Assembly: GCA_034509755.1 (NCBI GenBank) | Contig: CM067541.1 | Span: forward strand, 7,056,001 to 7,120,000 | Direction: 5' to 3' | Origin: Anisodus tanguticus | Taxonomy: Eukaryota > Streptophyta > Magnoliopsida > Solanales > Solanaceae | Length of the DNA stretch: 64,000 nt | Part shown: one piece after another, positions 23,925-34,759 of the stretch | How the letters are laid out: each line of letters opens with the position of its first letter | Position numbering within the stretch: position 1 is the stretch's first letter | Notes under the pieces: generated by a model | Told to the model about the DNA's origin: nothing | The model's database searches: none | What the model saw: only the letters and a program-made list of their open reading frames with translations | Program-made: the position numbers and the translations under genes

Positions 23925-24760
23925 ATGTCGAGCCTATCATTGAAAATGTTGATGAAAATGAACAAACTTACTGGACCCAACTATCTAGACTGGCTAAGGA
24001 ATCTGAGAATTGTTCTAATGCAAGAAAAGATAGAATACGTATTGGACAAAGTATTCCCCAAAGTCTCTGCCGAGGATTCTGCAGAATATGCCACATTCGA
24101 TAAGGCATCCTACCAGAATAACCTAGACGACGCCACTTCAGCACAGTGGTTGATGTTGTCTTCCATGTGAGTGGAGCTTTAGAGACAACACGAAAATATG
24201 GCCCTAACGAAATGCTCGAACACTTGAAAAGTCTATACGACTCTTAGTCCCAAACTATGGAATATGAGTTGTTGATAGAACTCTCCAAGTTTAAGCTAAA
24301 CGAAAGGGGCCAAGTGTCTTAACATGTGTTGAAGATGATAGGGTTGATAGAAAGATTGGCCTCGATTGGTATAAAGCTGTAAAAAACGTCGCTTCCACCC
24401 TCATCCTGAACTCTCTCCCTCGTTCGTTTGAGAATTTTATTATAAACTACAAAATGAATGGAACGAAGGCAAGTCTGTCGGAGCTGCATAACATGCTCAA
24501 GGCCTTTGAATCTTCAACTACCAAAGGCAAAGTTGTGTTCATGGTGAACTCTACTAGTCGGCCCAAGCCTGAAAGGTAAGGAATGATAGAATAAGAAAGT
24601 CAAAACATTCGATGCGCCCTCAGCTACGAAGCCTAAAGGAGGTGCAAAGAAGAAGGTGAATCCGGCTAAGGATGTATGCTCTCAACTGTAACAAGAAGGG
24701 ACATTGGAAAAAGGATTGCACTGCACCAGGAGAAGGAAAAGCACTAGGTGCTTCTACCTT
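23925..24760 (+). pseudogene. copia-2 gag with disrupted zinc knuckle
   Basis: It begins with a gag N-terminus (KLTGPNYLDWLRNLRIVL) and continues, with a frameshift near 24160 and several stops, through a UBN2-like region. The zinc knuckle at about 24674-24720 retains CNKKGHWKKDC, but a base insertion removes the first cysteine from the frame. Confidence 0.8.
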
Positions 24761-25190
24761 TAGTGGACAAGGGATGTACGACATTCAAATAAATATGTCT
24801 ATAAATAACTCTCATTCCCAGGTATTGGATACCGCTTGTGGCTCACACATTTGTACCAATGTGCAGGGGCTAACTGACAACAGGAAGGTTAGACCAATAG
24901 AGGTGGACCTACGCATTGAAAATGGAGCACGAGTAGATGCGAGCGCGTAGGAACTTATAGATTAAATTTGCCTTCTGGCTATTGTCTAGTGTTAAATGAT
25001 TGTTACTATGTACCCTCGTTAACGAGGAATATCATTTCTATCCCTGTTTTGGACATAGAGGGTTTTTCCTCATATATTTATAATGGAATCATGTATTGTC
25101 TTTTGATAATGTTATATATGGAACTGCTTCTTCTTGTGGATGGATTATATACACTTTACTGTAGTCGAGAAATATTAAATGTATAAAATA
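24761..25190 (+). pseudogene. copia-2 protease
   Basis: The aspartic protease core reads VLDTACGSHIC, so the usual D-T-G is D-T-A. A downstream stretch ending CYYVPSLTRNIISI is typical of copia protease. Stops separate the pieces. The Gly-to-Ala change at the active-site loop is one of several signs of decay. Confidence 0.75.
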
Positions 25191-26150
25191 AACGAGCTAA
25201 GATAAGTAATAGAAACTCTACCTACCTATGACATTATAGACTTGGTCATATCAACGAAACAAGGATAACAAGGTTAATGAAGCTTGACTACCTCGAACCA
25301 TCTGACTTGGAGTCTTATGGTAACTGTGAATCCTATTTAAAAGGTAAGATGAACAATAAGTCACATTTTGGGAAGGGTGTGCGAGCCAAGAAGGTGCTTG
25401 AGTTGGTACATACTGATGTATGTGGACCATTCTCGACTCAAGCTGAGTGAGGTTTCCCTTACTTCATTACTTTTATTGACGACTTCATAAGGTATGGATA
25501 TGTGTATCTTATGAAACACAAATCTGAGGCCTTCGAAAATTTCAAAGAGTATAAGTTTGAAATAGAGAAACAACTCGCAACGAGTATCAAGACCCTTCGA
25601 TCTGATCGAGGATGTGAATACTTGAGCAAGGAGTTTCTAAATTACTTAAAGCTACATGGAGTCCAATCAGAATGGACACCTCCGGAACACCACAGATGAA
25701 TGGTGTTGCCAAAAGGAGAAACTGAACCTTATTGGATATAGTTCGATCCATGATGAGTTTCTCAGCTCTACTGACATACCTTTTGGGACATGCTATACAA
25801 ACCTCAATATATGTTCTGAACATGATTCCTTCCAAGTCAGTAGAAAAGACACCATATGAGATATGATGTGGCAAGAAGTCAGCTCTTAAACATATGAGAC
25901 CCTGGGGGTGCCCTGCATATGTTAAGAAGATGCTCATTGACAAGTTGGAATCCAAAAGTGATAAATGTTACTTCGTGGGGTATTCAAAGGAAACTAAGGG
26001 ATACTACTTCTATCTTCCTGGAGAACATAAGGTCATTGTTTCCAGGAACACAACTTTCCTTGAAGAAGAATATGTCTACAAGGAACATAGTTGCACAGAG
26101 ATAGAACTTGAAGAAATTCAAGAACCGCGAGATAACATAGAGGTTGAATC
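25191..26150 (+). pseudogene. copia-2 integrase
   Basis: The zinc region is degenerate (HYRLGHINETRI...). The core keeps HTDVCGPF and the second Asp in LRSDRGCEYL. Near 25700 the sequence equivalent to NGVAERRN reads NGVAKRRN, so the catalytic Glu is Lys, and a stop follows. The C-terminal part (25894 onward) reads through RPWGCPAYVKK and KCYFVGYSKETKGYYFY, the usual end of copia integrase. Confidence 0.8.
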
Positions 26151-27400
26151 CTTGCTGAATGACCATGGCAAGAATTCAATGGGAGTATTTGACGAAGATT
26201 GGGTACTTCAAGTACGCCCTTCGGCTAGTGGGAGTGTTACGAGGAACAATGCAGAAATGCAAGATCCTCCTACACAGCCTTTGGGAGTAGATGCAATGGT
26301 TGCACATTCTCTTATTCAGGAAATACATGAAAATGATATTCCTGAAAGCTCTCAAGTTAGTGAATTATCCAACACACAAGAACCCTCTCACAGTCAGAAC
26401 ATACCAAGCATTGAACTGCAAAACAATCAACTCCGTAGGTCCACTAGGACTCACAGTTCTCCTGAAAAACTAAATCTACTTGTGGAAACACACAGTGAGA
26501 TAGATGTTCCCGATAATGATAAGCCTACAACCTATAGCGAAGCAATGTTGTACATTGATTCGAAGAGATGGCAAGAAGCCATGAAATCCGAGATGGAATC
26601 TATGTACATCAATCAAGTGTGGATCTTGATTAAATGCCAGTTGGGGTTAAACCCATAGGGTGCAAATAGGTTTCAAAAAGAAATGGCAAAGACTTATAAA
26701 GCAAGGTTGGTGGCTAAAGATTATAATCAACGGTATGGGGTCGATTATGATGAAACATTTTCACATGTTGCTAAGATTAAGTCCATTCGGATTTTGCTTG
26801 CAATAGCAGCATATTATGACTATGACATTTGGCATATGGACGTCAAAATTGATTTCCTCAATGATAATCTAGTTGAGGAATTGCATATGAAACAACCTGA
26901 GGGTTTTTCGTCTAAGTCCAAATCAAATGTTGTATGCAAGCTACAGAAGTCCATTTATGGACTTAAGCAAGCCTCGAGGAGTTAGAACATTTGTTTTGAC
27001 AAGACTATTAAGTCATTTGATTTCGTCAGAAGCAAAGACGATCCATGTGTTTACAGTAAACACAAGGATGAGAGTATTGTCTTCATTATTATATATGTAG
27101 ATAATATATAGATAACGGGAGACAATAAGACTCTTTTGCAGTCAGTCAAGGAGTGGTTGTCCAGTACCTTCATGATGAAGGATTTAGGTGAAGCCTGCTA
27201 CATTATGGGAATTAGGATCTATAGAGATAGACATAATAGATTGTTGGGGCTGTCACGGTCAGTCTATATAGACAAAGTGCTTATACGTTTTTCTATGGAA
27301 AATTCCACGAAAGGCGATCTACCTATGGGTTAAGGCATTAAGTTATTTAAGAAGGACAATCCTTCTAATGCTATAGAACTTGAGCGCATGAAGAGGATCC
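26151..27400 (+). pseudogene. copia-2 reverse transcriptase
   Basis: It contains SKRWQEAMKSEMESM, YKARLVAKDYNQ, WHMDVKIDFLNDNL, SIYGLKQASRS and FMMKDLGEACYIMGI, the RT series of copia elements. The catalytic motif reads YVDN instead of YVDD (about 27096-27107) and is followed by a stop. Frameshifts lie near 26660 and 26985. Confidence 0.85.
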
Positions 27401-28102
27401 CATATGCTTCACCTATAGGATCGATCATGTATGTCATGACCTGTACTAGGCCAGATGTGGCCTTTGCACTTTAGTATGACTTGCAAATTCCATCATAATC
27501 CTGGGGAAGAACACTGGAAAGCAGTCAAGAGTATTCTTAAGTATCTTAGACGAACTAAAGATTACTTCTTAGTCTATGGTGAGGAAGAAAAACTAGTTGC
27601 TACTTGGTACACTGATGCTAGCTTCCAAACGGATCTTGATGACTTCAAATCTCAGTCTGGGTACACGTTCATTTTCAATGGTGGAGCAGTGAGCTAGAAA
27701 AGTTCCAAACAAACTACAACTGTTGATTCGACAACAGTAGCTGAGTACATTGCTGGATCGAAAGCTGGTAAAGAATCTGTCGCAATTTCTAAGTTCTTGA
27801 AGGAACTAAGGGTAGTTCCGAGTGCCAGTTGTCCAATAACTATTTATTGTGACAACACTGGTGCGATTGCACATGTTAAGGAACCAAGATCAACAAACAT
27901 AAACAAGCATGTACCAAGGAAGTACCACATACTCAGGGAGATGGTGGAGACTGAAGAGATTAGATTAGATTATGTTCCCACAGACAATAATCTAGTTGAT
28001 CCATTCACTAAATTATTAAGCTTAGTCAAGCATAATGGTCATTTTGAGAATATGTGTATTAGATATGTTAAAAGATTGGCTCTAGGCCAAGTGGGAGATT
28101 GA
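27401..28102 (+). pseudogene. copia-2 RNase H
   Basis: Segments KYLRRTKDYFLVYG, YTDASFQTD, a TTTVDSTTVAEYIA-like stretch, ITIYCDNTGAIAH and DYVPTDNNLVDPFTK follow the copia RNase H pattern, ending just before the polypurine tract. Stops at about 27473 and 27697 interrupt it. Confidence 0.85.
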
Positions 28103-28380
28103 AAGTATATGTATGTCCTAGAGACAATCTATATTAGGACAAATGTATTTTATACATGTTCGTATTATTATTAATGGAGATTAATATTTTGACATTTGCA
28201 ATTATTGAATTATTAGTTGATTGTTTATAATATTATATAATATGCATCCCTAGAGGTTACGTTGTTATTAATAGTGTGAGATATTAATATTATAACGTAA
28301 CTCTTAAAATAGTATCGACTAATAATCATCCTACAGTTCGTGCTTGTTGGGTTTGAAACACAAACTTTTTCAAATTCCGT

Positions 28381-30313
28381 TGTGTACACGAACTCAACGA
28401 AAACCTACAGAATTAAGATATATCCACAATTTTTTTATCATACAACAATTATCAAAGAAAACCAATACCTATGAATACTCTCTAAACCAAAAAAAAAAAA
28501 AAAAAAACTTAAGCTAACGTCATCTAACAAACATATTCATTTATTCTCACGCATTCATGAGTTTTTCCAAGCCAAACTCTATTCTTAATTGGTTGTTACT
28601 CTTAACCGGTTATTATTATGAATATCCTTCACCCTTAATTATCTTATAGGTTCCGTCAACATTTTCTCTATTGCTTGATTATTCTTTTTCCCTTGCTAAG
28701 TCTATTCTTTTGTCTTCGTCAATTGAAACAAATTAAATGTCTACCCTTCCCTTAATCTGAGAAAGTAATGACTTTCTTTTGTATGCTAGCTGAAATAGAA
28801 GGGATAAGCCTCTTAATTGACTGATTTTTTTTTTTTTGGTCATGACTGATTAATTAATTCAACGTATAAAGGAATTGATCTAAGGTTGTTGAATTAATTT
28901 ATTTAAAAAGTTTTGAAATTATGGTAAGACTTGTTCATTCTTTTATGCAAATGACTATTAGGTAGGAGTGTGATAGTTATTCAAAGTACCTTTTTAAAGT
29001 ACATTTTTTAGTATTTGACTTCTAATAATAATAATAATATAATACTTTTAATTAAATATTTGACCGAATTGTTTAATAAACAGTTCTAGTGTTTGATTTA
29101 TAAACTTAAGGTCAATATTTTATTTTTGTTTCATTGCCACCAAAAATTACTTTCCTAAAATAATATTTTCATCAAATGGAGAAGAACTACTTCCCTCTCT
29201 TGGTATCACTGATCCCAACCTAAAGCTAAGATATTAGTATCAATCTCGAACATTGCTTTATCATTCTCTTGAGCCAATGGTCTTTCGAAAAATAATTTTT
29301 CTACTTTATAAAGATAGGAATTAATAAGATATGCATATATCATATCTTCTCAGATTTCACTTGTGAGATTACATTATATATGTAATTATTGTTAACATTA
29401 TTCTATTAATCAATAATATTATGGAGTAATTTTTATAACATATTTTTCAAAAAAATAGTTTCACCTCCAACCTAACAGTAGAGAAAAAAATTCACAAAAA
29501 AACATTTATGAATATGTGCATGGGACCCGGCTGAATGCCCATGCCACTTTAGGGTGTTTCATTGGTTGGGACTTTATAGTTATCCAATACAAACAAATGC
29601 TTCACGTGGGACGGTTGGAACAGGGACAACAATATGGACATTGCATCTTTTGGCCATGATGTACCTTCATCAAGATTCATAACTAGTTCTTGAATAATGT
29701 TGGGTGTTAAATTTGACTAATTATTTCCTCTCACATTTATTAGTTATGTATATGTATATATGGACTGTTTTAATCCTAACATTAAAGATTATAGTGTGAT
29801 GAATAAGATTTTTTTATTTTTAATTAAAATTTTCGACTGTAAATCCTAAAATTTTAAAAAAATCGGTATGAAGTATTTCCTTGTTTATTGGATCTTCTAT
29901 ATAAGTTCTGACTGGCCGAAACTCTAACACTAACAGGAAGTATCAAGTGGTCGAAAACGAAAAAAAGAATGATTTAGTCGTGGTGGGAAGGTTCCATATT
30001 TAGAAGTTCGTTGATTTGGATTAAAATAACATACTAGGTGACTTATTACACGGTGAATTTAATGGTTAAACTCCCTACCTCCTTCCAATCGACAATGCCC
30101 CTAATTCTATCTCTTCTACATATCTATGGCACATCACTAGATATCTTGTGTTTGGATAAGCTTGTCTTATTTAGTTACATCGAGTGATTTTTCCTAGAAT
30201 ATATTCCATGAACTCTTAATTAAATCTCCATTAGTGTCGTTGGAAATAAAACAAAAACTCCGTTGGAGTCATGTATATGCCCAAGTTTCACTTTTTTGCA
30301 CGGATTGTCGTTG
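28381..30313. other. Intergenic, no gene seen
   Basis: AT-rich sequence with homopolymer runs (A about 28490-28507, T about 28827-28838) and an AAT microsatellite near 29023-29041. No coding pattern or transposon ends were recognised. Confidence 0.5.
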
Positions 30314-30649
30314 AGAAAATAGTCAAATGAGCTTCTAACGTTGGGCCGACATTCCAAATACACACCAAACATTTACAGAGGTCTTAATACCCCGGTCATT
30401 TTAAAAGTGGAATATTATACCCTTTAAAAGTTGGCATGTCCATGTAAACCAAATATGTGGTATTGTTTGTATAAACGCACTGGGCCCCACTATGTAAATA
30501 TTAATTACCATCGTTATTATCTAATATAACCCACCCCGACCCGGACCCGGACCCATATTTTAATTACCCCAAATCACTACACTACGCCCCAAATCCCTAA
30601 CCCAAAAGAAATCGACTCCCATTTCTTTCACCCCAAAGGTTGTTCATCA

Positions 30650-31520
30650 ACATTGACCCGTAAATTGGTGGTGAAGGTTGGATGCGTTGAGAAAATAACC
30701 AAATTGCCTAGAACAGGAATGGCCATGACATGTAGTAACTGCCATACTAGAGGCCACAACAAGAGAGGATGTCCAAAGAGCAAAAGGTTTTGAAACATCA
30801 ACAAGGATAGAACAAGCAAGTTCAAGTAGGGGAAGGGCAAGTACATCACAACCAGAAAGTTCAAGCAGGGGAAGAGGCAGACCAAAAGTAGCTCACTTTT
30901 GTCATGTTTTAAGTTTTATTGATTAGTTCTAATATTGATTTTATATGTTTTGTAGAAACCAACAGTAAAAGTTGAGCCTAGTGCAAAAAGGAAAAGAGAA
31001 AGACCTAGAAAACAGCACCTACTGCACCTGCTGAATTCCATGCTTCATCCTCTGCACCTCTTGATTTTCATGCTTCATCATCTACTGCTAAAAGAGGAAG
31101 AGTAAGGGGCAGCACTACCCCATATAAAAGGCCTAGAGTCATGAAATTGGGTGTTTTTCAAGCTGAAAATGGTTTCAAAGTTCATAATGAGAGTGTTTTC
31201 AAGATTAATTTTTATGTGCTTTTTAGTGAAGTTAAAACTAAGGTGTTGAAATTCCTTTGTGTACAGCCTGGTATGTCAAGTAGTTAGATTTACTCCACTG
31301 GTACAACAAAGATAAGTAGATCAACTGATGTAACTGGTGACATTGGTTACAAATCAAGTGCCAACAACAGTAAGCTGAAATATAATGAAAAACAAGCAAT
31401 CATAACAAGGAAGTTACAAGGAATGAAAGAGCAGCAAAGGATGAAAAAGGGGTCAAGAAGTTCAGTAAACCAAAACCAAAATAACACTTCTTCCAAGTCC
31501 AAGGAGCCATGGAAAATTTA
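30650..31520 (+). pseudogene. MULE transposase C-terminal remnant
   Basis: Near 30715-30785 the translation reads MAMTCSNCHTRGHNKRGCPK, a CCHC zinc knuckle identical in layout to the one at the end of plant MuDR/MULE transposases. Downstream there are basic and Pro/Ala-rich pieces in shifting frames (30950-31500), as in those proteins' tails. The catalytic DDE and SWIM domains are missing, so only the tail is left. Confidence 0.65.
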
Positions 31521-31999
31521 ATATTGTTGTGTAGTTGTGTAGTCTTGAAGACAATGACTTTTGGTAATTTTAGGACAGTCATGTACTAGTACCTAACAAT
31601 GCTATGCTACCTTATGTGTTTGGGATGTTATGAAATTATTCTGCATTGTACGACAGATTTGTTTGTTTATGCACTGTTGTACTTTTATTTGTTATGGTAT
31701 TAATCAGCATTGTAATGCAGATTTGTGTTTGTCATGTTCTGTTTGTCTCTGTTTCTGTACTGTTTTACCAGCCTTGTATTTTAGAATTGGTGATGTTTGT
31801 TGTTACAATAACCAACTTGACACAAACAGCCTATATTGTGTTTTTATAGAGAACCACTTGAACCAAAAGAGACATACCTAACTTAGGGGACCTAGCAAGA
31901 CACCTTCACAATTATGCTACAATAGCAATTCCATTTGCTCAATTTTTGAATTTCCAATTTGGAATAGGTTGCTAATGAACAAAACAACAACACAAAACA

Positions 32000-32540
32000 C
32001 AATATGATTTTCCTATTGAACATACACCATTTGCTCTTCCATTGAACCATCATTGTTGTCTCCTCTTTTGAATTATCAGCATCAATCAAATTCATATCCA
32101 CGCTAACCGAATTCATGTCGATATTTTTGAGCTCAGACAATTCCATCTTGATGTTCTCACATTGCTCTAATTCTTTCTTCAAATATCTGATTTTGTTCAT
32201 CAATATTGATAGAATAAATTTTGATCTTGGATAAACTTCTTTTTTATCTCTCCATCGAATTTTTTTACAATTCTTAGGCTAAAAATTAACAAAATATGGC
32301 ATAAACGAGCAGAAATCTCAATTAATTGTAAACAAATTACAAGTTGATAATCAACATTAGAAGGAAAAATCATACACCATAATAGGGGCTAGACCAATAT
32401 CTTCTTTCAGGGTTCGGCTTCGATCAAGATGTTTGCATTTGCAGCAAATTTTTACGTCTACAATGCACTATGGCTTTGAGCATTGTGTCAGCTTCGTCCA
32501 TACACAGTTTATTCAAGTTGACTTTTTCCATTGCAAACCC
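32000..32540 (-). pseudogene. GRF-type zinc-finger protein remnant inside MULE
   Basis: On the minus strand, from about 32536, the translation passes MEKVNLNKLCMDEADTM and then TS*SKPNPERRYWSSPYYG (about 32425-32370), where the stop replaces the Trp expected in the GRF signature TSWTxxNPGRRFxxC. Near 32250 comes CKKIRWRD and a coiled-coil stretch (RYLKKELEQCENIKME...). The last open piece (32203-31892) ends with a hydrophobic segment. Plant MULEs often carry such a second gene, so this is probably element-borne cargo. It is broken, and its function is unknown even when intact. Confidence 0.55.
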
Positions 32541-33034
32541 TACCAAATTCATAAATGAGCAGATATGAGCAATAATTGGAGAAAAATTACAAGCCCTAAA
32601 TTTGATATGAAGTAAATTCTACCAATTAACACTAAATTAAACTAACCACTTTCCACCACAAAGAATTTCGACACAATTATAACAGCTTCCCTCTTCGAAA
32701 ATGGCTGAAAAGAGGGTTGGGAGATTAGAGCTTTGAATTGGAAAAAATTGATGTGGGTCGGGTAGAAATTAAGAGAAGGATGATGATATTAATATTTGAT
32801 GATTTGGACTGCCACGTGGAGTTTTTTATGACGTTTGGGTGTGTTTTTTGAGTTTGAACGCGCCTATCTGCGGTGTAGTCACGCACTTTGACATGTCAGC
32901 TTTTAAGGGATATAATATACCACTTTTAAAATGACCATGGTATAAGGACCCCAAGGTTTGACGTATAGTTGAAATTTCGGCAAAACGTTAGGGGCTTATT
33001 TGACTATTTTCTTGATTGCACTTCATCATCTTTA

Positions 33035-33480
33035 ATTTTGTTCCTCATATTGTTGGTCTTTAATTTTTGTCCTTCATTTAAAAAAGTGATTGAAAATACC
33101 TTGAGGTCCTGGGTTCGAACTCCGCTCAATCAAGAATTTTAAAAAAAAAATCGCAAGGCAGAGTTTGTTTGCAAATTCTCAGAACTTGCCTTCAGACATA
33201 AGACAAACTTTTCCTTGAGCCAAACCACCATGTCTTAAGGTAGAGTTTGTCTTATGTCTGAAGACAAATTCTGTCATAAGGTAGAGTTTGCAGGTAAATT
33301 ATGTCTTGCGAAATTCAAACTTTGTCTGCCTTGCGATTTTTTTTTTTTTTTAATTTTTGACTGAATTGGGGTTCGAATCCAGAACCCATAAATTTTTAGG
33401 CGAAGGACAAAATTAAAGATTTTAAATTTTAAATGGACAAAAATTAAAGATCATCCCGAAATACGGACATTACTAATTGT
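33035..33480. repeat. Fold-back (palindromic) element
   Basis: The two halves are imperfect inverted copies: ctttaatttttgtccttc on the left pairs with gacaaaaattaaagat on the right; atcgcaaggcagagtttg (33150-33168) pairs with caaactttgtctgccttgcg (33317-33337); ggttcgaactcc and gttcgaatcc lie at mirrored positions. The centre also contains shorter inverted words built on taaggtagagtttg. It is a MITE-like fold-back, with no coding capacity. Confidence 0.7.
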
Positions 33481-33945
33481 CCCCGAATTTTAAGATCTGG
33501 GCCTTCATATAATGGTCCATTAGTCCTGAAGCTAGTTAGATAGCCTAAATGTTGGTGTGGGACACCTAAATGAAGTAATTTCACCTCGTAGCCTATTGGC
33601 ATTTAAGGTGTAGTCACCTTTTTAAATCTTTTACATCAGTAACCAGCTAAGGATTTTCAGCATAAAAATTACCGTTGTTGTAAGTTTTGAAAAACTTCGT
33701 CTTGAATTTTAATACAACATACTTAATGTAATTTCAGAAATAGAGTTTGGGGAACCAAGTGGGTGAACGTTGTTGAAAAAGCTAGAAAATATTGACATGG
33801 ATGAAAATTGGTAGTTAAAACTTTAGAAAAATTACTTTCAATTTCAAACATATAATTTTGAAACTAGCAATTACCAAATCCTAAATAATTTAGAAATTTA
33901 TAATAAAAAGAAGTCGTGGTGATTTATAATGGCAACTACTTGGAT
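33481..33945. other. Intergenic, no gene seen
   Basis: AT-rich sequence between the fold-back element and the LTR fragment. Nothing recognisable was found. Confidence 0.5.
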
Positions 33946-34215
33946 TGAAAGAAATAATCCCCTTGATTATTTTCATTAATTGAAAGGCTATATATACAAG
34001 TTACATAATAGGAAAATCATATTCCTATTCTATATCTAAAACCTTATTCTATACATTTATGGTAATACATTAATTATGGTAATACACTACTAATTATATT
34101 ACAACATTACCTAAACTAGGATACTAAATATTTACCATAAATTACCTTGACTAAATAGCCAATTCTGAGAGTCTAAAATAGGAGCCAATCCGAGACCACA
34201 TATACACAATATAAA
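33946..34215 (-). repeat. copia LTR fragment or solo LTR related to copia-1
   Basis: It starts tgaaagaaataatcccc and follows the copia-1 LTR through attattttcatt, gaaaatcatattcctattct and ctaaaaccttattct, then continues into diverged sequence. The far boundary is a guess and no target duplication was found. By comparison with the elements at 16418 and 51210 its transcription direction would be minus. Confidence 0.6.
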
Positions 34216-34416
34216 AACTGCTTTTCCACATAAAATTTGACAAAATTTGTCTCTAATTAATCTAATATACTAATTTGATTTCTAGTCGGTCAACAACTCT
34301 TCTACGACAAAATAAATTACAAAACTATTTCAAGCAGGAATCAACTAAAGAATAATAAACCCTATTAATTCCCTAGAAATTTTGGACAAGGTTTTATTTT
34401 CCTCCTTTTAGTTGCC

Positions 34417-34424
34417 TATAAATA
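34417..34424 (+). promoter_or_regulatory. TATA box of the small membrane-protein gene
   Basis: TATAAATA lies 105 bp before the ATG at 34529, giving a 5' untranslated region of roughly 70-80 bases. This spacing is one of the main reasons to regard the downstream frame as a real gene. Confidence 0.6.
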
Positions 34425-34528
34425 TACGTATCAATGCAATGCATGAAACATATCAAGAAGAAGCAATTAAACACAAGTGGGGAAAAAATCTAGTCAATTT
34501 TTTTTGTGTTCTCTTAAAAAATTAATTA

Positions 34529-34759
34529 ATGGCGCCGTCCCATTCGATGATGCTTTCTGCAGTTTGTTCTGATCTCAACAAACGGAGTATTTCAATGGCG
34601 AGTTTTATTCCCAAGGGTTCTGACGGACGTTATGGACGTAAACGGCGATATCGCAGCGAGAAAATTTGCCTTATTATTAGTGGCGCTATTTCTCTAGCCA
34701 TTGCCATACCCTTTATGTTTTTAATTTACGATGGGATCTTCAGTTTGTTTAGTACGTAG
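34529..34759 (+). CDS. Small single-pass membrane protein, 76 residues, unknown function
   Basis: I do not recognise the family. The frame codes for a polar N-terminus (residues 1-33), a strongly basic patch (about 34-44, GRYGRKRRYRS), then one hydrophobic segment (about residues 47-70) and a short tail ending SLFST. This layout, positive charge before one membrane helix, suggests a tail-anchored or single-pass protein with the N-terminus in the cytosol. It starts MAPSHSMM in good context after a TATA box and sits in unique-looking sequence with no transposon motif. There are no introns. It could be a short plant membrane peptide of unknown role, or a chance frame; the promoter layout favours a gene. 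Confidence 0.6.
   Translation: MAPSHSMMLSAVCSDLNKRSISMASFIPKGSDGRYGRKRRYRSEKICLIISGAISLAIAIPFMFLIYDGIFSLFST

Larger units (their letters stand above)
23880..28380 (+). mobile_element. Ty1/copia retrotransposon (copia-2), inactive
   Basis: Plus-strand element with gag, zinc knuckle, protease, integrase, RT and RNase H in copia order, followed by a polypurine tract (agtgggaga, about 28090-28098) and an LTR beginning tgaaagtatatg at 28100. A 5' LTR was not recognised, so the left boundary is set near the gag start and is uncertain, as is the right end of the LTR. Many stops and frameshifts plus altered catalytic residues show it is long dead. It is a different lineage from copia-1 and copia-3. 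Confidence 0.8.
30314..33012. mobile_element. Mutator-like element (MULE) with long inverted repeats
   Basis: The ends are long, diverged terminal inverted repeats of about 130 bp: 30314-30445 and 32885-33012 share (in inverse) agaaaatagtcaaat, ggtcattttaaaagtgg and the following ataccc/atatccc stretch. Long TIRs of this kind define Mutator-like elements. Inside are a transposase C-terminal zinc knuckle on the plus strand and a GRF-type zinc-finger relic on the minus strand. The 9-bp target duplication expected for MULEs could not be seen, so the insertion is old or its ends are eroded. Confidence 0.7.

Noticed and set aside
33105..33125. tRNA gene suggested by gggttcgaactccg
   Set aside because: It lies in an arm of a fold-back element with a mirrored partner at 33370; no cloverleaf is possible.
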